Part shown: positions 22,714-33,170 of the stretch, in pieces
Layout of the letters: each line of letters begins with the position of its first letter
How positions within the stretch are numbered: the first letter of the stretch is position 1
Origin: Spinacia oleracea
Taxonomy: Eukaryota > Streptophyta > Magnoliopsida > Caryophyllales > Amaranthaceae
NCBI RefSeq assembly: GCF_020520425.1
Contig: NC_079488.1
Location: 91,121,285 to 91,185,284, forward strand
Length of the DNA: 64,000 nucleotides
Direction of reading: 5' to 3'
The notes under the pieces: generated by a model
Seen by the model: the letters and a program-made list of their open reading frames with translations, nothing else
Databases searched by the model: none
What the model was told of the DNA's origin: nothing
Position numbers and translations under genes: made by a program

Positions 22714-24652
22714 CACTGCTACAAAAATTGGAATAAGAAACACAAGATAGAGAACAGTTAGGTGAGATAACCGATTTCCACAACTATAGAAAACGCCTTT
22801 CATAGACCAATGTTGTGTGAAAAATAGACTGTATAACGCCTTTAATAGATGACTGTTGTCTATATGTTTATTGCTTTTACCTCAATAAAAAGTAAATTAA
22901 ACAAATACAATACAGTGTTCTTAGGCCTTAGCCATATGTTTCTCGGTCCATGTTTTACAAATTAAATTAAAAACCCCTTTTTTTCTTTAATCTCTTCCGT
23001 TATTTACTCTAAAATGAGATGAAATCCCCAACTTTCTAACTTGTTTTCCTAACTCGCCGCAATTTTGTTTTACATAATCATCCCTAACCTCTTCAATGTC
23101 TTTCGTTTCATTTCGTTGTACTAGTTTAAATCTATCCCTCTTAATCTTAATCAATCCCCACTTTCTTAAATAAAGGAACACCTCTGTTGAATCTCTCATG
23201 CCACAAATCACCGCTCGCATCATGATGAATTTAAGGATCAACCGCCGGCAGCCACACAAAACAATTCTTGATCTTGTCCTTCGTGGTTGTTAGTAGATCG
23301 ATTTACTCTATTGTCTGGTTGTAAGATATCACTTGGATATGAATTTATTCTTAATTATTTTACTTGTGGGTCTTATTTATTTTACTCCGTATTTTTTAAG
23401 ATCTACAATTGGCTATTATGATTTTTGAGAATATTAGTATTTTAATTGATTATATTTTCGAGATTCCCCCTTCTAGTTCAGGGTTTCTGCTTTGAACATT
23501 GCTTTTGGGTTTCTGCTTTGAACATTGCTTTTGGGTTTCCCTAATATGAATATTCATATGTTTCTATATTTGAGTATAATGTGTCGTTATTTTCTTTGTT
23601 TTTAAGGGATTTGCAAATACATCCAGATTTTAATTATGTCTGTAGGAAGTTTTTTTGGTTCTTGAGAAACTAACCAAAGTCTCTCAATTCTTTTTGTTTT
23701 GTCTACAGAGATTTAATCAAAGGAGACGAGAATATTAGCCGGAACTGAAGGAATTTTTTTGTTCCTACATATCTTCTTTGTTCTTGTTAGAGAGGTAAAA
23801 TAAAATATTTCTCAGAATTTTGGTCATTTATAAATGTGAACCTTTTAAAAAAAATAAAAAATTCTCAATTTACTTCAATTGTGTTCATATATTTATTCAT
23901 GGATTTCTAAATTTTATACAAATTATTTGATTGTTGTAGTTTTCATACATAATTTGATAATTTCATTTGACAACGTTAATAATTGGTTGAGCCTAAACTT
24001 TCTGTTTGTTGGTTTTCTATTTGCAGATTGATCAAATTCAAAAGAGGACAGAGTGTTTTTTATCTTCTATAGGATAGAGCTAGAATCAATGAGTTTAAGA
24101 TCTTTGTACAATTTATTATATTCTTTGATCTACTGTTTATTGATTAGGAGAGTATTTTGAATTGTATGACAATTCCATTACGAATTAGAAATGTTGATCT
24201 GTTCATTTTTTCATATAATTCTATTCAACTTCTACTGGTTAAGAATTGGATATTTAATTTTGCTATGGCAATAATGGCTATCAAGAAATTGTTTTAATTT
24301 AATAAAAAAGAAGAATAAAGAACGGTTGCTTAAATTAATTGTTCTGTATGCTAATATAAAGAAAGGAGGAATAGAGGACGGTTGTGAAACACAACAATTT
24401 TATATTCCGATGTTTACATGACAGTCAAGTTTGATAACGGTTGTCTATCCCTTCTTCATTTTATTTATTTTATTTATTTTAGTATAGGAATAGAGAACAG
24501 TTATGTCAGATAACCAACCTATATGTCTAGGAATATAGAACGCCTATTCCAACTGTCCTCTAAACTATAGAGATCGCTTAGCAGGAGAACGGTCCTCAGG
24601 CGTCCTCTAAAGCCCTTTTTAACAGTTCTCTATTCTCTTTTTTGTAGTAGTG
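22714..24652. mobile_element. Non-autonomous CACTA (En/Spm) element, 1.9 kb
   Basis: The ends are CACTGCTACAAAAATTGG and, reversed, CACTACTACAAAAAAGAG. The 3-bp duplication TAA lies at 22711-22713 and 24653-24655. Subterminal repeats of the 'atagagaacagtt' type occur in one orientation near the left end and in both near the right end (24380-24640). The interior has no transposase. A minus-strand frame of 90 codons (22987-23259) and a direct duplication of 'gggtttctgctttgaacatt' (about 23482-23541) may be captured sequence, but I do not recognise it. Confidence 0.85.
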
Positions 24653-24655
24653 TAA

Positions 24656-24877
24656 GGTCCTGAAATTTTAAGTCACCTTAAATAATTAGAGTTGTTTGTA
24701 AGCACCTTAAATTAGAATATAATTAGGTCTTGAAAGTGACTTAAATTAAAACATTACTTTGAGTACCGTTTCAATTTAAGGTCCTTCAATTTTCATGTAC
24801 TTTATCTCTAATTTTTTTTTATTTAAAACAATTATTTTATAAATTTCAGCTCCTTAAACCACTAATTCTACCAACCA
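24656..24877. other. short spacer with 'gacttaaatta' words
   Basis: AT-rich sequence with repeated 'accttaaatta' and 'gacttaaatta' phrases. Probably decayed transposon sequence; unassigned. Confidence 0.35.
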
Positions 24878-25565
24878 ACCACTAATGAGAAATACTTGGG
24901 CTTGCCTACGATCATTGGGAAGTCGAAGAAAGTGGTCTTTGCAAGCATTAAGGCGAGAATCTGGAAAAAGCTCCAAGGGTGGAAGGAGAAATTATTATCT
25001 AGGCCCGGAAAGGAAACTTTGATAAAAGTCGTTGCTCAAGCTATACCGACGTACATGATGAGTATTTTAAAAATACCGGATGGTCTACTGGACGAGGTTC
25101 ATGCTATGTTGGCAAGGTTTTGGTGGGGGTCGAATGGAACTACTTGGAGAATGCATTGGCACAGCTGGGACCATCTGTGCAAACCCAAGGCAATGGGGGG
25201 TATGGGGTTTAGGGATATGAAGGTTTTCAACCAAGCTTTACTCGCCAAACAATTATGGAGACTCTACTCAAACCCAAATCCACTGCTGCTCTCTGTATTA
25301 AAAGCACGCCATTTCAAGCACGACTCGATTCTGGAGGCCTATAGAGGGTATGACCCGAGTTACTCGTGGCGTAGTTTGCGGGGAGCGAAAAGTTTGCTGT
25401 TGGATGGCCTTAAGTGGCGGGTTGGGAACGGTTCTATGGTGCGAGTATGGCAGGACTCTTGGCTCCCTGGCACTCCTACATCCGCAGCTCCTTCCCATGG
25501 ACCTATCTATGACCCGACACTGATGGTTGCAGACCTGATAAACTTTGAAAGGAAAAGAGTTAGAT
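24878..25565 (+). pseudogene. L1-type LINE fragment (end of reverse transcriptase)
   Basis: The frame reads NEKYLGLPTIIGKSKKVVFA and continues with GWKEKLLSRPGKETLIKVVA, FWWGSNG, MGGMGFRDMKVFNQALLAKQ and WQDSWLP. These are the standard landmarks between the RT core and the zinc region of plant L1-type LINEs. Both the RT catalytic core and the 3' half are missing, so this is a short internal fragment. It is a different family from the LINE at 26349: for example GGMGFRDMKVFNQALLAKQ against GGLGIRNMSCFNQALLARQ. Confidence 0.85.
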
Positions 25566-25845
25566 GGATATGGGCACGACAAGGCCTTGAGACTTTCTCT
25601 CAAGGTTTTCTCTCAGTGCAAGTTAGCTTAACTTGCGCCGTAGCCATGGCAAGGAAAAATGGCTCGAAAACTCAAGGCAAAACGAAAGGCAATGGTAATG
25701 GCAAAGCGAGAGGACTTTCTTCTGATTCTCAAGCGTTGAAAACACGTTCAAAGGATGAAGTGTTGGGGGTAGAGGCGATCGATTTTGAGCTTGAGAATGA
25801 GGTTTTTACCCCAATTAAACTAAGAGTTTTAGAATCTTAAATAGT
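25566..25845 (+). pseudogene. Possible 5' end of a LINE (leader plus start of ORF1)
   Basis: After the LINE fragment the open frame runs on into unrelated sequence with a well-placed start at 25646 (gccATGGCAAGG). It reads MARKNGSKTQGKTKGNGNGK, then SKDEVLGVEAIDFELENEVF, then a stop at 25838-25840. A short basic start followed by acidic sequence resembles the beginning of plant LINE ORF1 proteins, but I cannot be certain. It may be the 5' end of the LINE whose 3' part begins at 26349, with everything between lost. Confidence 0.35.
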
Positions 25846-26348
25846 TGTTGGAAATTTAGAAAACATGGATAATAATTTAGTTCTCTTATTTTGTTTATTG
25901 GAGTTGATTTCTAGTGAGTCGTGATTCGCACATTGGCCCCCGTACTTAGGTATTCCAGGTACGTACAAGACTAGGGTGACCACCCATCCCTTGAGGACTT
26001 TGTGAAGTGAATTGAATGCGAATCATGTGAACTTATATGTTGTTATGAATTCATGTTTGATGATCGGGAATGAATATGTTATTATGAATTCATGTTTATT
26101 GTTGAGAACGAGCATGTTATTATTATTGTTGAATCACTTTAATACTTTGGATTTGGGCCTCAACGGTTCCAACTTATTTTACTGACCATTAACTGTTTAT
26201 TTAATATGTTTGAAAGTTAGTTAATTCCACTGCGTAATTCTGGTAAATAGCCTTAGCCGTTATCACGGTGGCGGTAATATCTTGGTAATTCCTGTGTTTT
26301 AAGTTGGAAAATGTTTTATAAAAAGCAAGGAATTATTAGGGTGTTACA
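25846..26348. mobile_element. LTR-like segment, possible lone LTR
   Basis: The segment begins TGTTGGAAATTTAG and ends TTAGGGTGTTACA, so it has TG...CA borders and about the length of a plant LTR (503 bp). It contains 'ccccgtacttaggtattcc' and repeated 'tatgaattcatgtttg'. The flanking five bases differ (ATAGT, CGACC), so there is no target duplication; recombination between two insertions could explain that. Fossil; family unassigned. Confidence 0.4.
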
Positions 26349-28991
26349 CGACCACCCTGAGAAAATCTCCCAGTTCCGGCCAATCGGTCTCTGTAATGTG
26401 ATCTACAAATGTATTGCTAAGTGTTTGACTCACCGACTCCAAGGGGTCATGTCTTCTCTCAAATCTGAGACACATAATGCTTTCGTACCTGGAAGGCTTA
26501 TGTCTGATGATTGTTTGTTGGCTCATGAGTTGATCACTTTTGTCAACAACTGCCGGAATAGGAAGAAGTGTTATGCTGCGATTAAGTTGGACATGAATAA
26601 GGCTTATGACAGAGTCCGTTGGGATTTCCTATTTACAGCTCTTGCTTGTTTTGGGTTTCCTCCTTACTGGATTCACATTATCCGTCAGTGTGTGTCCACG
26701 GTTTCCTACCAGGTTCTTGTAAATGGGGATCCTACTACTTCATTTCTTCCGTGTTGCGGCCTGCGTCAAGGAGATCCTCTCTCTCCGTATTTGTTTGTTC
26801 TCTGTATGGAAGTTTTTTCTGCTTCCTTGCGTCTGGCAGAGCGCCAGCAGTTGCTCCATGGGATTTATATTTCCAGGAATGCCCCTCCAGTTTCCCATCT
26901 GTTCTTCGCTGATGACTCCTTGTTATTTCTTGAGGTTTCTCCTGCTGCCTGTCAACATGTGTCCCTGGTTTTGGATCAGTTCAGTAAGCTTTCGGGGCAG
27001 CTGGTTAATTATCAGAAATTGTTTGTTAAGTTTAGCCCTAACACCCCCGATGATTACCGGGATTTCCTATCCACTTCTCTAAGATTAGGTCATCGGCCTC
27101 ATCTTGGGAAATATTTGTGTGTTCAGGTGGATTTAGGAAGGTCGAAAACCTCAACTTTTAATGAGTTGGTTGACAAGATTGCCCGTCGTATTTCTAACTT
27201 CGCCTCGCTCAGACTCTCTGCAGCGGCTAAGTTGGTGTTGATCAACTTTGTGCTGGTGGCCTCTATCTCCCATGTTCTGTCTGATTTCAAGATTCCTCAA
27301 TCTATTTGTGATCGGATTGATCAGTTATGTCTGCGGTTCTGGTGGCGTTCTTCGCCTTCGACGTCGGGCATTGCTTTGCGTCCTGCCTCTTTGTTGCATC
27401 TGCCAAAGGGTATGGGGGGTCTGGGTATCCGAAACATGTCTTGTTTCAACCAAGCCCTTCTAGCCCGGCAAGGTTGGCGTCTTATTCATCATCCGCAATT
27501 ACTGTTAGCTCGTATATATAAGGCCAAGTACCCTGGGCTGTTCGTCCCGGGCTCTTCGCCTTCAACCAGGCCTTCGTGGGGATGTAGGGGGATCATGGCT
27601 GGCAACCAAGTTCTTTCCCAGGGGTTAGCTTGGAAAGTAGGTTCTGGGGCTCGGGTCCGAATTACTCTGGATTCTTGGGTTCCGAATGTTCAGGTTTCGT
27701 TTAAAGATTTCGTGCTTGTGTCGGTTTATCCGACTCATGTTTCCTCTTTAATTAATCCGCGTTCAGACGCGTGGGATGTTTATGTGATTCGTCGGTTGTT
27801 TGACAATTCCACAGCCAATACCATTCTGGCTATGGAACGGCCCTCAGTTCCTATGGATGACTTTGTTTATTGAAAATTCACTCCTTCTGGTTTGTTCTCA
27901 GTTAAATCGGCATATGTTACTCTGGTGGACAAAGGGTTATATTCAGCATCGCATTTGCCTTCCATCCCGGTCAGCTGGTGGAAGCGGTTCTGGGGTCTTC
28001 ACATCCTCCCCAAGTTCAAAATCTTTGTCTGGAAATTGCTGAATAACGCTTTGCCAATTGCCGCTCTTCTTCAGGCTCGGGGTTTTCCTCTGGATCCGCA
28101 ATGTTGTTTCTGCCACTCTGCTTCGGAGTCGGTTGACCACTTATTTTGTTGTTGCCCTCTTGTTCGCGCTTGGTGGCCTACTTCTCTCGGAGGTAGTCTG
28201 CTTCCGCGTCCCTCTCCAGGCATGTTTTCCTCTTGGTGTGCTGATATGATTTCTAGGTTTTCTTCACCTGGCATGCCTCAGCTGTTGTTAGGTTCTTTTT
28301 TGGTTGCCCTTTGGTCCTGTTGGGTTGTCAGGAATGACATTCGCTTCCGTGGTTCGTCTTTTTCGGAGGCAGCCTTGTCTGTAGTGTTCGATTCTTGGTC
28401 TGCTCGTCTTAAGGATGTGGTGGGGTTTGGTTCGTCTCCTAGGTTTCACCAGTCGGTGTCTAGGCCGCAGTCTCCTTCTCCGCTTCTTTTCTCCGGTGGG
28501 CTGCAGGGTTTTTCTTCCCCTCAGCATGTTGTCCGTCTTGTTTTTGATGGTTCTTGGATTCCAGTTTCTAACCAAGCTGGTGCAGGGTGGACTTTCACGG
28601 ATTCTGTCTCCTTTGTTTCGCTTGGAGGAGGTGCTCGGGCTTGTATTGTGGACTCTCCTCTCCATGCGGAGCTCAGAGCTTGTGTCCTTGGGCTTCAGGT
28701 TGCTATGAAGCGAGGGTTCTTTTCTCTGTTGATTTTCACAGACTCAACCACGTTGGTTCGGCTGTTGCAACGTTTGTTTCCCCCTCCAGTGTCGATTTCC
28801 TGGTCTCTTGCGGAGGTACGGCGTCTTTTGGCTTCGCTTCACTCATTCACCATCTGTAAGGTGCCTAGATCGATGGTTAGCGACGCCCATGTTCTTGCCG
28901 GCCAGGCTCGTCGGCGTCAGATTATCTCGCTTTCGTTTTAATTTCCATCTTGTTATTCTTAGTCCTTCTTGTCAAAAAAAAAAAAAAAAAA
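26349..28991 (+). mobile_element. L1-type LINE, 5'-truncated, with RT, zinc region and RNase H
   Basis: The RT domain starts with ISQFRPIGLCNVIYKCIAK, then KLDMNKAYDRVRWDFL, GLRQGDPLSPYLFVLCMEV and the catalytic FADD (HLFFADDSLLF, about 26896-26928). The frame is stopped by TGA at 27871-27873, where the family normally has Trp before KFTPSG.FSVKSAY (a TGG-to-TGA change). Beyond it the same frame runs to 28941 through the zinc region (CCFCHSASESVDHLFCCCPL) and an RNase H (VFDGSW, then HAELRA and FTDS). A run of about 18 A ends it at 28991. ORF1 and the endonuclease are absent. No target duplication was found. Confidence 0.88.
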
Positions 28992-29440
28992 TACTGGCTA
29001 AAATTAATCGACTTTATATTTGTGTCAATGAAAGTGGTTTCATTTCGACCGTAAAATGTTTACGGAAAACGTAGTACTTCTAATGAAAAAAAAGAGTTAT
29101 TCTTGGATAAAAACTTCCTTTAACTAACGTGTTATGAATATTTTTTATGCGCGACTACAACTTTGCCACACATGCCCCAACTATTAAAAAAAATGAAAAA
29201 TAAATTATTACAAAAAAATACGGAGTAGTTGATTAACTAAGTTTCCTTCCTACAATTAAGGTTTCGGGATTTTTTTGGCAAATTAAGGTTTGACGGTTTT
29301 TATTTTGTGTGGTTTGTCATCTATGTAAGAGTCTTTCATGGCCTTAGTTTACTTTTAGTTTGTAATCTTTTTAATTTTAAGTAAATTAAATTTATGTCAA
29401 AAAAAAAAAAAAAATCGGGAAAAAAAGAAAAGTAAATGAA
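28992..29440. other. intergenic
   Basis: AT-rich sequence with two A runs (about 29205-29220 and 29400-29414). No gene, tRNA or element end is supported. Confidence 0.5.
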
Positions 29441-29735
29441 ATTGTTCGCAATGGTGGGCTATAAAGTGATGTAGCTAAGTTTGCCACATCATATTTCTAG
29501 CTACAATTAATTTAAGGTACAAACTTTCACATTGGTGGGCTACAATCCCTTGTAGTTCTCTATAATATTTAATTTATATCTTTTCCCTTTAATTTTTTTG
29601 AGCTACCTGCCCAAAATAACTACAATGTTTTAGTAGCTGTTGATGTCATTATTGCAACAATGGTGGGCTACCTGCTCATATTTTTTTTTTTTCGTGAGCA
29701 GGTCAATTTTCCAACCATTGGAGTTGCTCTTAGCT
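29441..29735. repeat. Repeat with three 'aatggtgggcta' units
   Basis: 'aatggtgggcta' recurs near 29450, 29532 and 29660, and the segment ends with 'ccattggagttgctctta'. The end is reminiscent of short hAT-type MITEs, but no reliable inverted ends or target duplication were found. Confidence 0.35.
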
Positions 29736-29849
29736 ACTCACTTTGATGTAAGATTTCAAATATTGTGGTTATGATAAATTGTTATTGGTCTCAAAATTAC
29801 AAGAATTATTCTAAAGCAATATTTTTCTTAAATGTTCAGACAAATGGTT

Positions 29850-30065
29850 ATTGGGTGATGATAAAGATCACAAGTTGCGACAACGTTTAGTTGTCGCAAT
29901 CTTACGTGTCAAAGTTAGTGGTACATATAGGCGCAACGTACGCTATGCGTCATCAGAATATTTTTACTATAAATGCAATATTTTTACTATGAAAATATGT
30001 AAATAAGGTAGTCGATATAAATAAAGAAACAAATTAGAATATTAAGATTTTCCTACATTTTTTTT
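29850..30065. repeat. Dispersed repeat related to 56126-56443
   Basis: Read forward, this segment has 'gtgatgataaagatc', 'cttacgtgtc', 'tggtacatata', 'gtcatcagaatatttttact' and 'ttagaatattaagattttcc'. The complement of 56225-56445 has the same words in the same order. It is therefore a shared transposable repeat in opposite orientation. Confidence 0.6.
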
Positions 30066-30499
30066 GAAACATGTATAATAAGTTATATAAGTTAAATATT
30101 TTAGTATTCAATTTAAATCATAACACATAAACATGTCAGGTCATCATTGTGATTCGACTTAAATGTCACATTTATCATTTTCAATGGTTATTTATCTTAG
30201 ATTTTATGCCATATATGAACATGATCAATCATTATTCGATCCTTAATTCTCACAACTAGCTCACATTCTCACAATCATGTTTACGAAATTGTCTACATAT
30301 ACGGAGTAGTGTAAATCTCTTACTCCGTATACAGCTTCAACGTTCTACTCCGTATTATTATGTGTACACCGTATACACTTTAAGTATTCTCATATGAGCA
30401 AAACCAAAATCAACATGTTCTTATTCAAATATTTAAAAAATTAAATTAAAATCTGAATTTAATTATAGATTTCTTTTATACTCAAGGACTGAAATTATA
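30066..30499. other. intergenic
   Basis: No gene supported. Several 'tactccgta' words (30298-30360) are short remnants of MITE-like ends. Confidence 0.4.
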
Positions 30500-30502
30500 T
30501 TA

Positions 30503-31012
30503 GGCTCTGTTCTGTTCGACTTATTTTGACTTATTTCAGATAAAATAAGTTCAGTTAAGTTCAGATAAGTTCAGATAAGTTCAGATAAGTTCAGTTAAGT
30601 TCAGATAAGTTCAGATAAATTCAGCAAAAATAATTTTTTTTCCAGACATTTTCACACACAAATAAGTTTATTTCAGACAAGATAAGGTTGTGTTCTATTT
30701 ACCTGATTATAACTTATTTTCCTGAACTTATCTTATCTGAACTTATCTGAACTTATCTGAACTTAACTGAACTTAACTGAACATATTAGAACTTATCAAA
30801 ACTTATTTTAGTTATAAATTATACTTGGTCAACCCTTATTTTTCCTGAACTTATCTTATCTGAACTTATTTTTCCTGAAATAAGTGGAAATAAGGTGAAC
30901 AGAACAGGGCCTAAGTTTTTTCCAGATAAAATAAGTTCAGATAATTTCAGTTAAGTTCAGATAAGTTCAGATAATATAAGTTCAGTCAAAATAAGTCCAA
31001 TAGAACAGAGGC
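30503..31012. mobile_element. Tourist-like MITE ('ttcagataag' family) interrupted by a second copy
   Basis: The outer element begins GGCTCTGTTCTGTTCG and ends, reversed, GCCTCTGTTCTATTGG. It is flanked by TTA (30500-30502 and 31013-31015). The interior is iterated 'ttcagataagttcag'. A related element with its own TAA duplication lies inside it at 30686-30911, so the outer copy was in place first. Confidence 0.8.
30686..30911. mobile_element. Tourist-like MITE nested in a relative
   Basis: It begins GGTTGTGTTCTATTTACC and ends GGTGAACAGAACAGGGCC, with TAA at 30683-30685 and 30912-30914. At 226 bp it is close to the 222-bp copy at 6601-6822. The interior consists of 'cttatctgaact' iterations running opposite to those of the host element. 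Confidence 0.8.
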
Positions 31013-31261
31013 TTAGTACAAGTAACGTAACGTCCTACTGAAATAATTTCCATAAAACATACTCCGTAATAGTCCTGCCTTAAAAGGTTTTTTTTTTCCG
31101 AATGAGTCAAAAGGGAAATATAAAATATATAAAGGAGGGCAGGATTCTAGCGAAAAACCTGACCTGAGACGTATCATATTCAATTCTATTATTGTTGATT
31201 TGTTAAATATTCACATTTTTTTTTTAAATAAGGCCATTTAGATTTCCAAATTAATATAAAT

Positions 31262-31320
31262 TTAATATTTGAAAATTTTACCGTGCAATTGCACGGGTAC
31301 TATACCAGTATAAAATATAT
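31262..31320. repeat. Hairpin CCGTGCAATTGCACGG, possible transposon 3' end
   Basis: A perfect 16-base palindrome at about 31281-31296 is followed by 'gtactataccagt'. A related hairpin, 'cccgtgtgatgcacggg', is at 38769-38785. Short GC-rich hairpins a few bases before a CTAGT-like end are typical of Helitrons, but no 5' end was identified here. Confidence 0.3.
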
Positions 31321-31396
31321 TTTGTATAAAGGAGGGTAGGATTCTAGCAAAAAATCTAACGTGAGACCTATCATACTCATTTTTAACAATACAAAC

Positions 31397-31678
31397 TTTT
31401 ATATAAGACAGTTTTAAACAAAAGACCACATTGGTGTCATATAAGTTAAGCACTGTAATTAATTAGTTAAGCATTGAAATCAATTAGTTAATCAATTAAA
31501 CTAATCAGTTAATCACTAGAACTAATTAGTTAAGCATTGAAACCAATTAGTTAAGAAATGAAAGTAACTAGTACGTTAAGGACTAGAACTAATTAGTTAA
31601 TCAATTAGTCATGGCTTAGTTAATCAATTAGTTAAGCAATCAAAGTGGTCTTTCCAGTAAGACGGTCTTATACAAAAG
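31397..31678. mobile_element. MITE-like element with inverted ends and 'ttagttaagcattgaaa' repeats
   Basis: The left end 'ttttatataagacagtttta' and the right end, reversed, 'cttttgtataagaccgtctt' match, and both continue to 'aaagaccac'. The interior iterates 'aattagttaagcattgaaa' about eight times with variation. No clear target duplication, so the superfamily is open. Confidence 0.6.
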
Positions 31679-31714
31679 TTACCGTTTTAACTAATAGCAA
31701 TGACCTGGTTGGTA

Positions 31715-31947
31715 CCCCTATGTCCCGGAATACTCGTAACGTTTTGACCGGACACGCTTGTCAATGCACGACTTTGACTATTAATATCTTTAATTATATA
31801 TTATAAAAATTTATAAAATATTAATATTTTGAAAATATATATCAAGATGAAGCCAACAATATATTCCTTATTATAACATAGAGTCAAAGCGAATTATATA
31901 AATAGTGCAAAAGTCAAATCGTTGCGAGTATTCCGGGATGGAGGGAG
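31715..31947. mobile_element. Stowaway-like MITE (family D), just upstream of the ATL gene
   Basis: The left end reads 'cccctatgtcccggaatact' after TA (31713-31714). The right end reads 'agtattccgggatggaggga' followed by g and TA (31948-31949). A sister copy lies at 50510-50762 (shared 'actcgtaacg' and 'cgttgcgagtatt'). It ends about 250 bases before the ATL start codon. Confidence 0.75.
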
Positions 31948-31958
31948 TATATAAAATA
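31948..31958 (+). promoter_or_regulatory. Probable TATA box of the ATL-type gene
   Basis: TATATAAAATA begins with the TA target duplication of the Stowaway element at 31715-31947. A transcription start about 30 bases downstream would give a leader of roughly 215 bases, pyrimidine-rich near the start codon (tttccccctctctttttctc). No better TATA box was seen between the MITE and the ATG. Confidence 0.45.
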
Positions 31959-32198
31959 AAATTGTACTCGTAGCATAATGCAAAACCCATCCCACCCAAA
32001 GTTAATTACTTCCCTCATACACTGACCCCATTACCATTCCTCCTCACTCACTCCACCCATTTTTACCAAAATTAACAAAAAAATTAAATTAAAATAATTA
32101 GCATAATAAAAGCCCTCATTTAAATCCGACACCTTCCCCCAACACTCCAAAATCCCCCTTTCCCCCTCTCTTTTTCTCTTTCCTCCCATCCAACAAAA

Positions 32199-33170
32199 AT
32201 GTCTCACCGGAGATTAGACGACAACCACAACGAAGGCGGCGGAAATAGCGACATGAGCCCTGGCATTCTCATTATAGTTCTTGTACTTGCAATCGCCGTA
32301 ATCCTATCTGCCTCTCTTTACCTCTTCCTCCGCTTCCTCCGCCGTCACCGTCGTAATATTACCACCGCCGCAACATCAACAACCATAAACACAAACCTTC
32401 CTGTTTCTCTCTCCACCCGCCATGTAAACCTCCATGTGTCTCCCTCCATTGACAATAATCCGCTTCTTGACGCTCTTCCTCTGTTTACATTCGACTCGTT
32501 GAAATCCAGCGGCGACTGTGCTGTTTGTTTGTCGAAGTTTGAGGAGAAGGACCTTCTTCGTCTTCTTCCAATTTGTTGCCACGTTTTCCACGCTGATTGT
32601 ATCGACACGTGGCTAAATTCCAACCAATCATGTCCGCTTTGCCGGTCGCCGGTTATACTACCGGAATCGGAACTTCTTGCAAAACTCGGAGATTATAATC
32701 CGGAGGTGCTGTCCGGTTCAAGAAGCTTCCGCGTCGAGATTGGAAACGTCAGTCAACGGAACTCCGGGGAGATTCCTGTACAGAGAAGTTACTCTCTCGG
32801 CGGGAATTTCGATTACGTCGTCGACGACGTCATCGTTTCCCAAGTTAATTCCGGTTCGTTTCGTCGAACTTCATCAACAACAGAGTTCAAGGTGGACGAC
32901 CACGAGTACAACCACAACGAGCAGGCGGCTTTAGCGGCTGAGGTAGGAAGACGTGGCGGCGGTAGTACTGGTGGCGGATGGTTGAAGGACTATCTTAGCC
33001 ATTCTCTCTCCTCGTCATTTCGTGGGTCTGGGAGATGGTTTTTTACAGGGAGTAGTAGGAGAGAGACGGGTGAGTTAGGAGTGGACAACCGAGTTCCTGA
33101 GTTGGACTTGGAAGCGAGTCGACTCGGTGATGAAATCGGGGAGTTGTTTAGATGGCTGTCCGGGGTGTGA
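32199..33170 (+). CDS. ATL-type RING-H2 E3 ubiquitin ligase
   Basis: An intronless gene of 323 codons. Residues about 22-46 form one transmembrane segment, followed by a basic stretch (RFLRRHRR). The RING-H2 domain spans 107-148 with the spacing C107-x2-C110-x15-C126-x-H128-x2-H131-x2-C134-x10-C145-x2-C148, and Trp138 sits where E2 contact is expected. Plant ATL proteins are membrane-bound E3 ligases that pass ubiquitin from an E2 to a substrate, many in defence or stress responses. The GLD motif usual between membrane segment and RING is not evident (LPLFTFDSL instead). The C-terminal half (150-323) is Ser/Gly/Arg-rich, presumably the substrate side; it ends ELFRWLSGV. The start is the first ATG after a pyrimidine-rich leader. 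Which ATL subgroup it belongs to is not decided. Confidence 0.93.
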   Translation: MSHRRLDDNHNEGGGNSDMSPGILIIVLVLAIAVILSASLYLFLRFLRRHRRNITTAATSTTINTNLPVSLSTRHVNLHVSPSIDNNPLLDALPLFTFDSLKSSGDCAVCLSKFEEKDLLRLLPICCHVFHADCIDTWLNSNQSCPLCRSPVILPESELLAKLGDYNPEVLSGSRSFRVEIGNVSQRNSGEIPVQRSYSLGGNFDYVVDDVIVSQVNSGSFRRTSSTTEFKVDDHEYNHNEQAALAAEVGRRGGGSTGGGWLKDYLSHSLSSSFRGSGRWFFTGSSRRETGELGVDNRVPELDLEASRLGDEIGELFRWLSGV

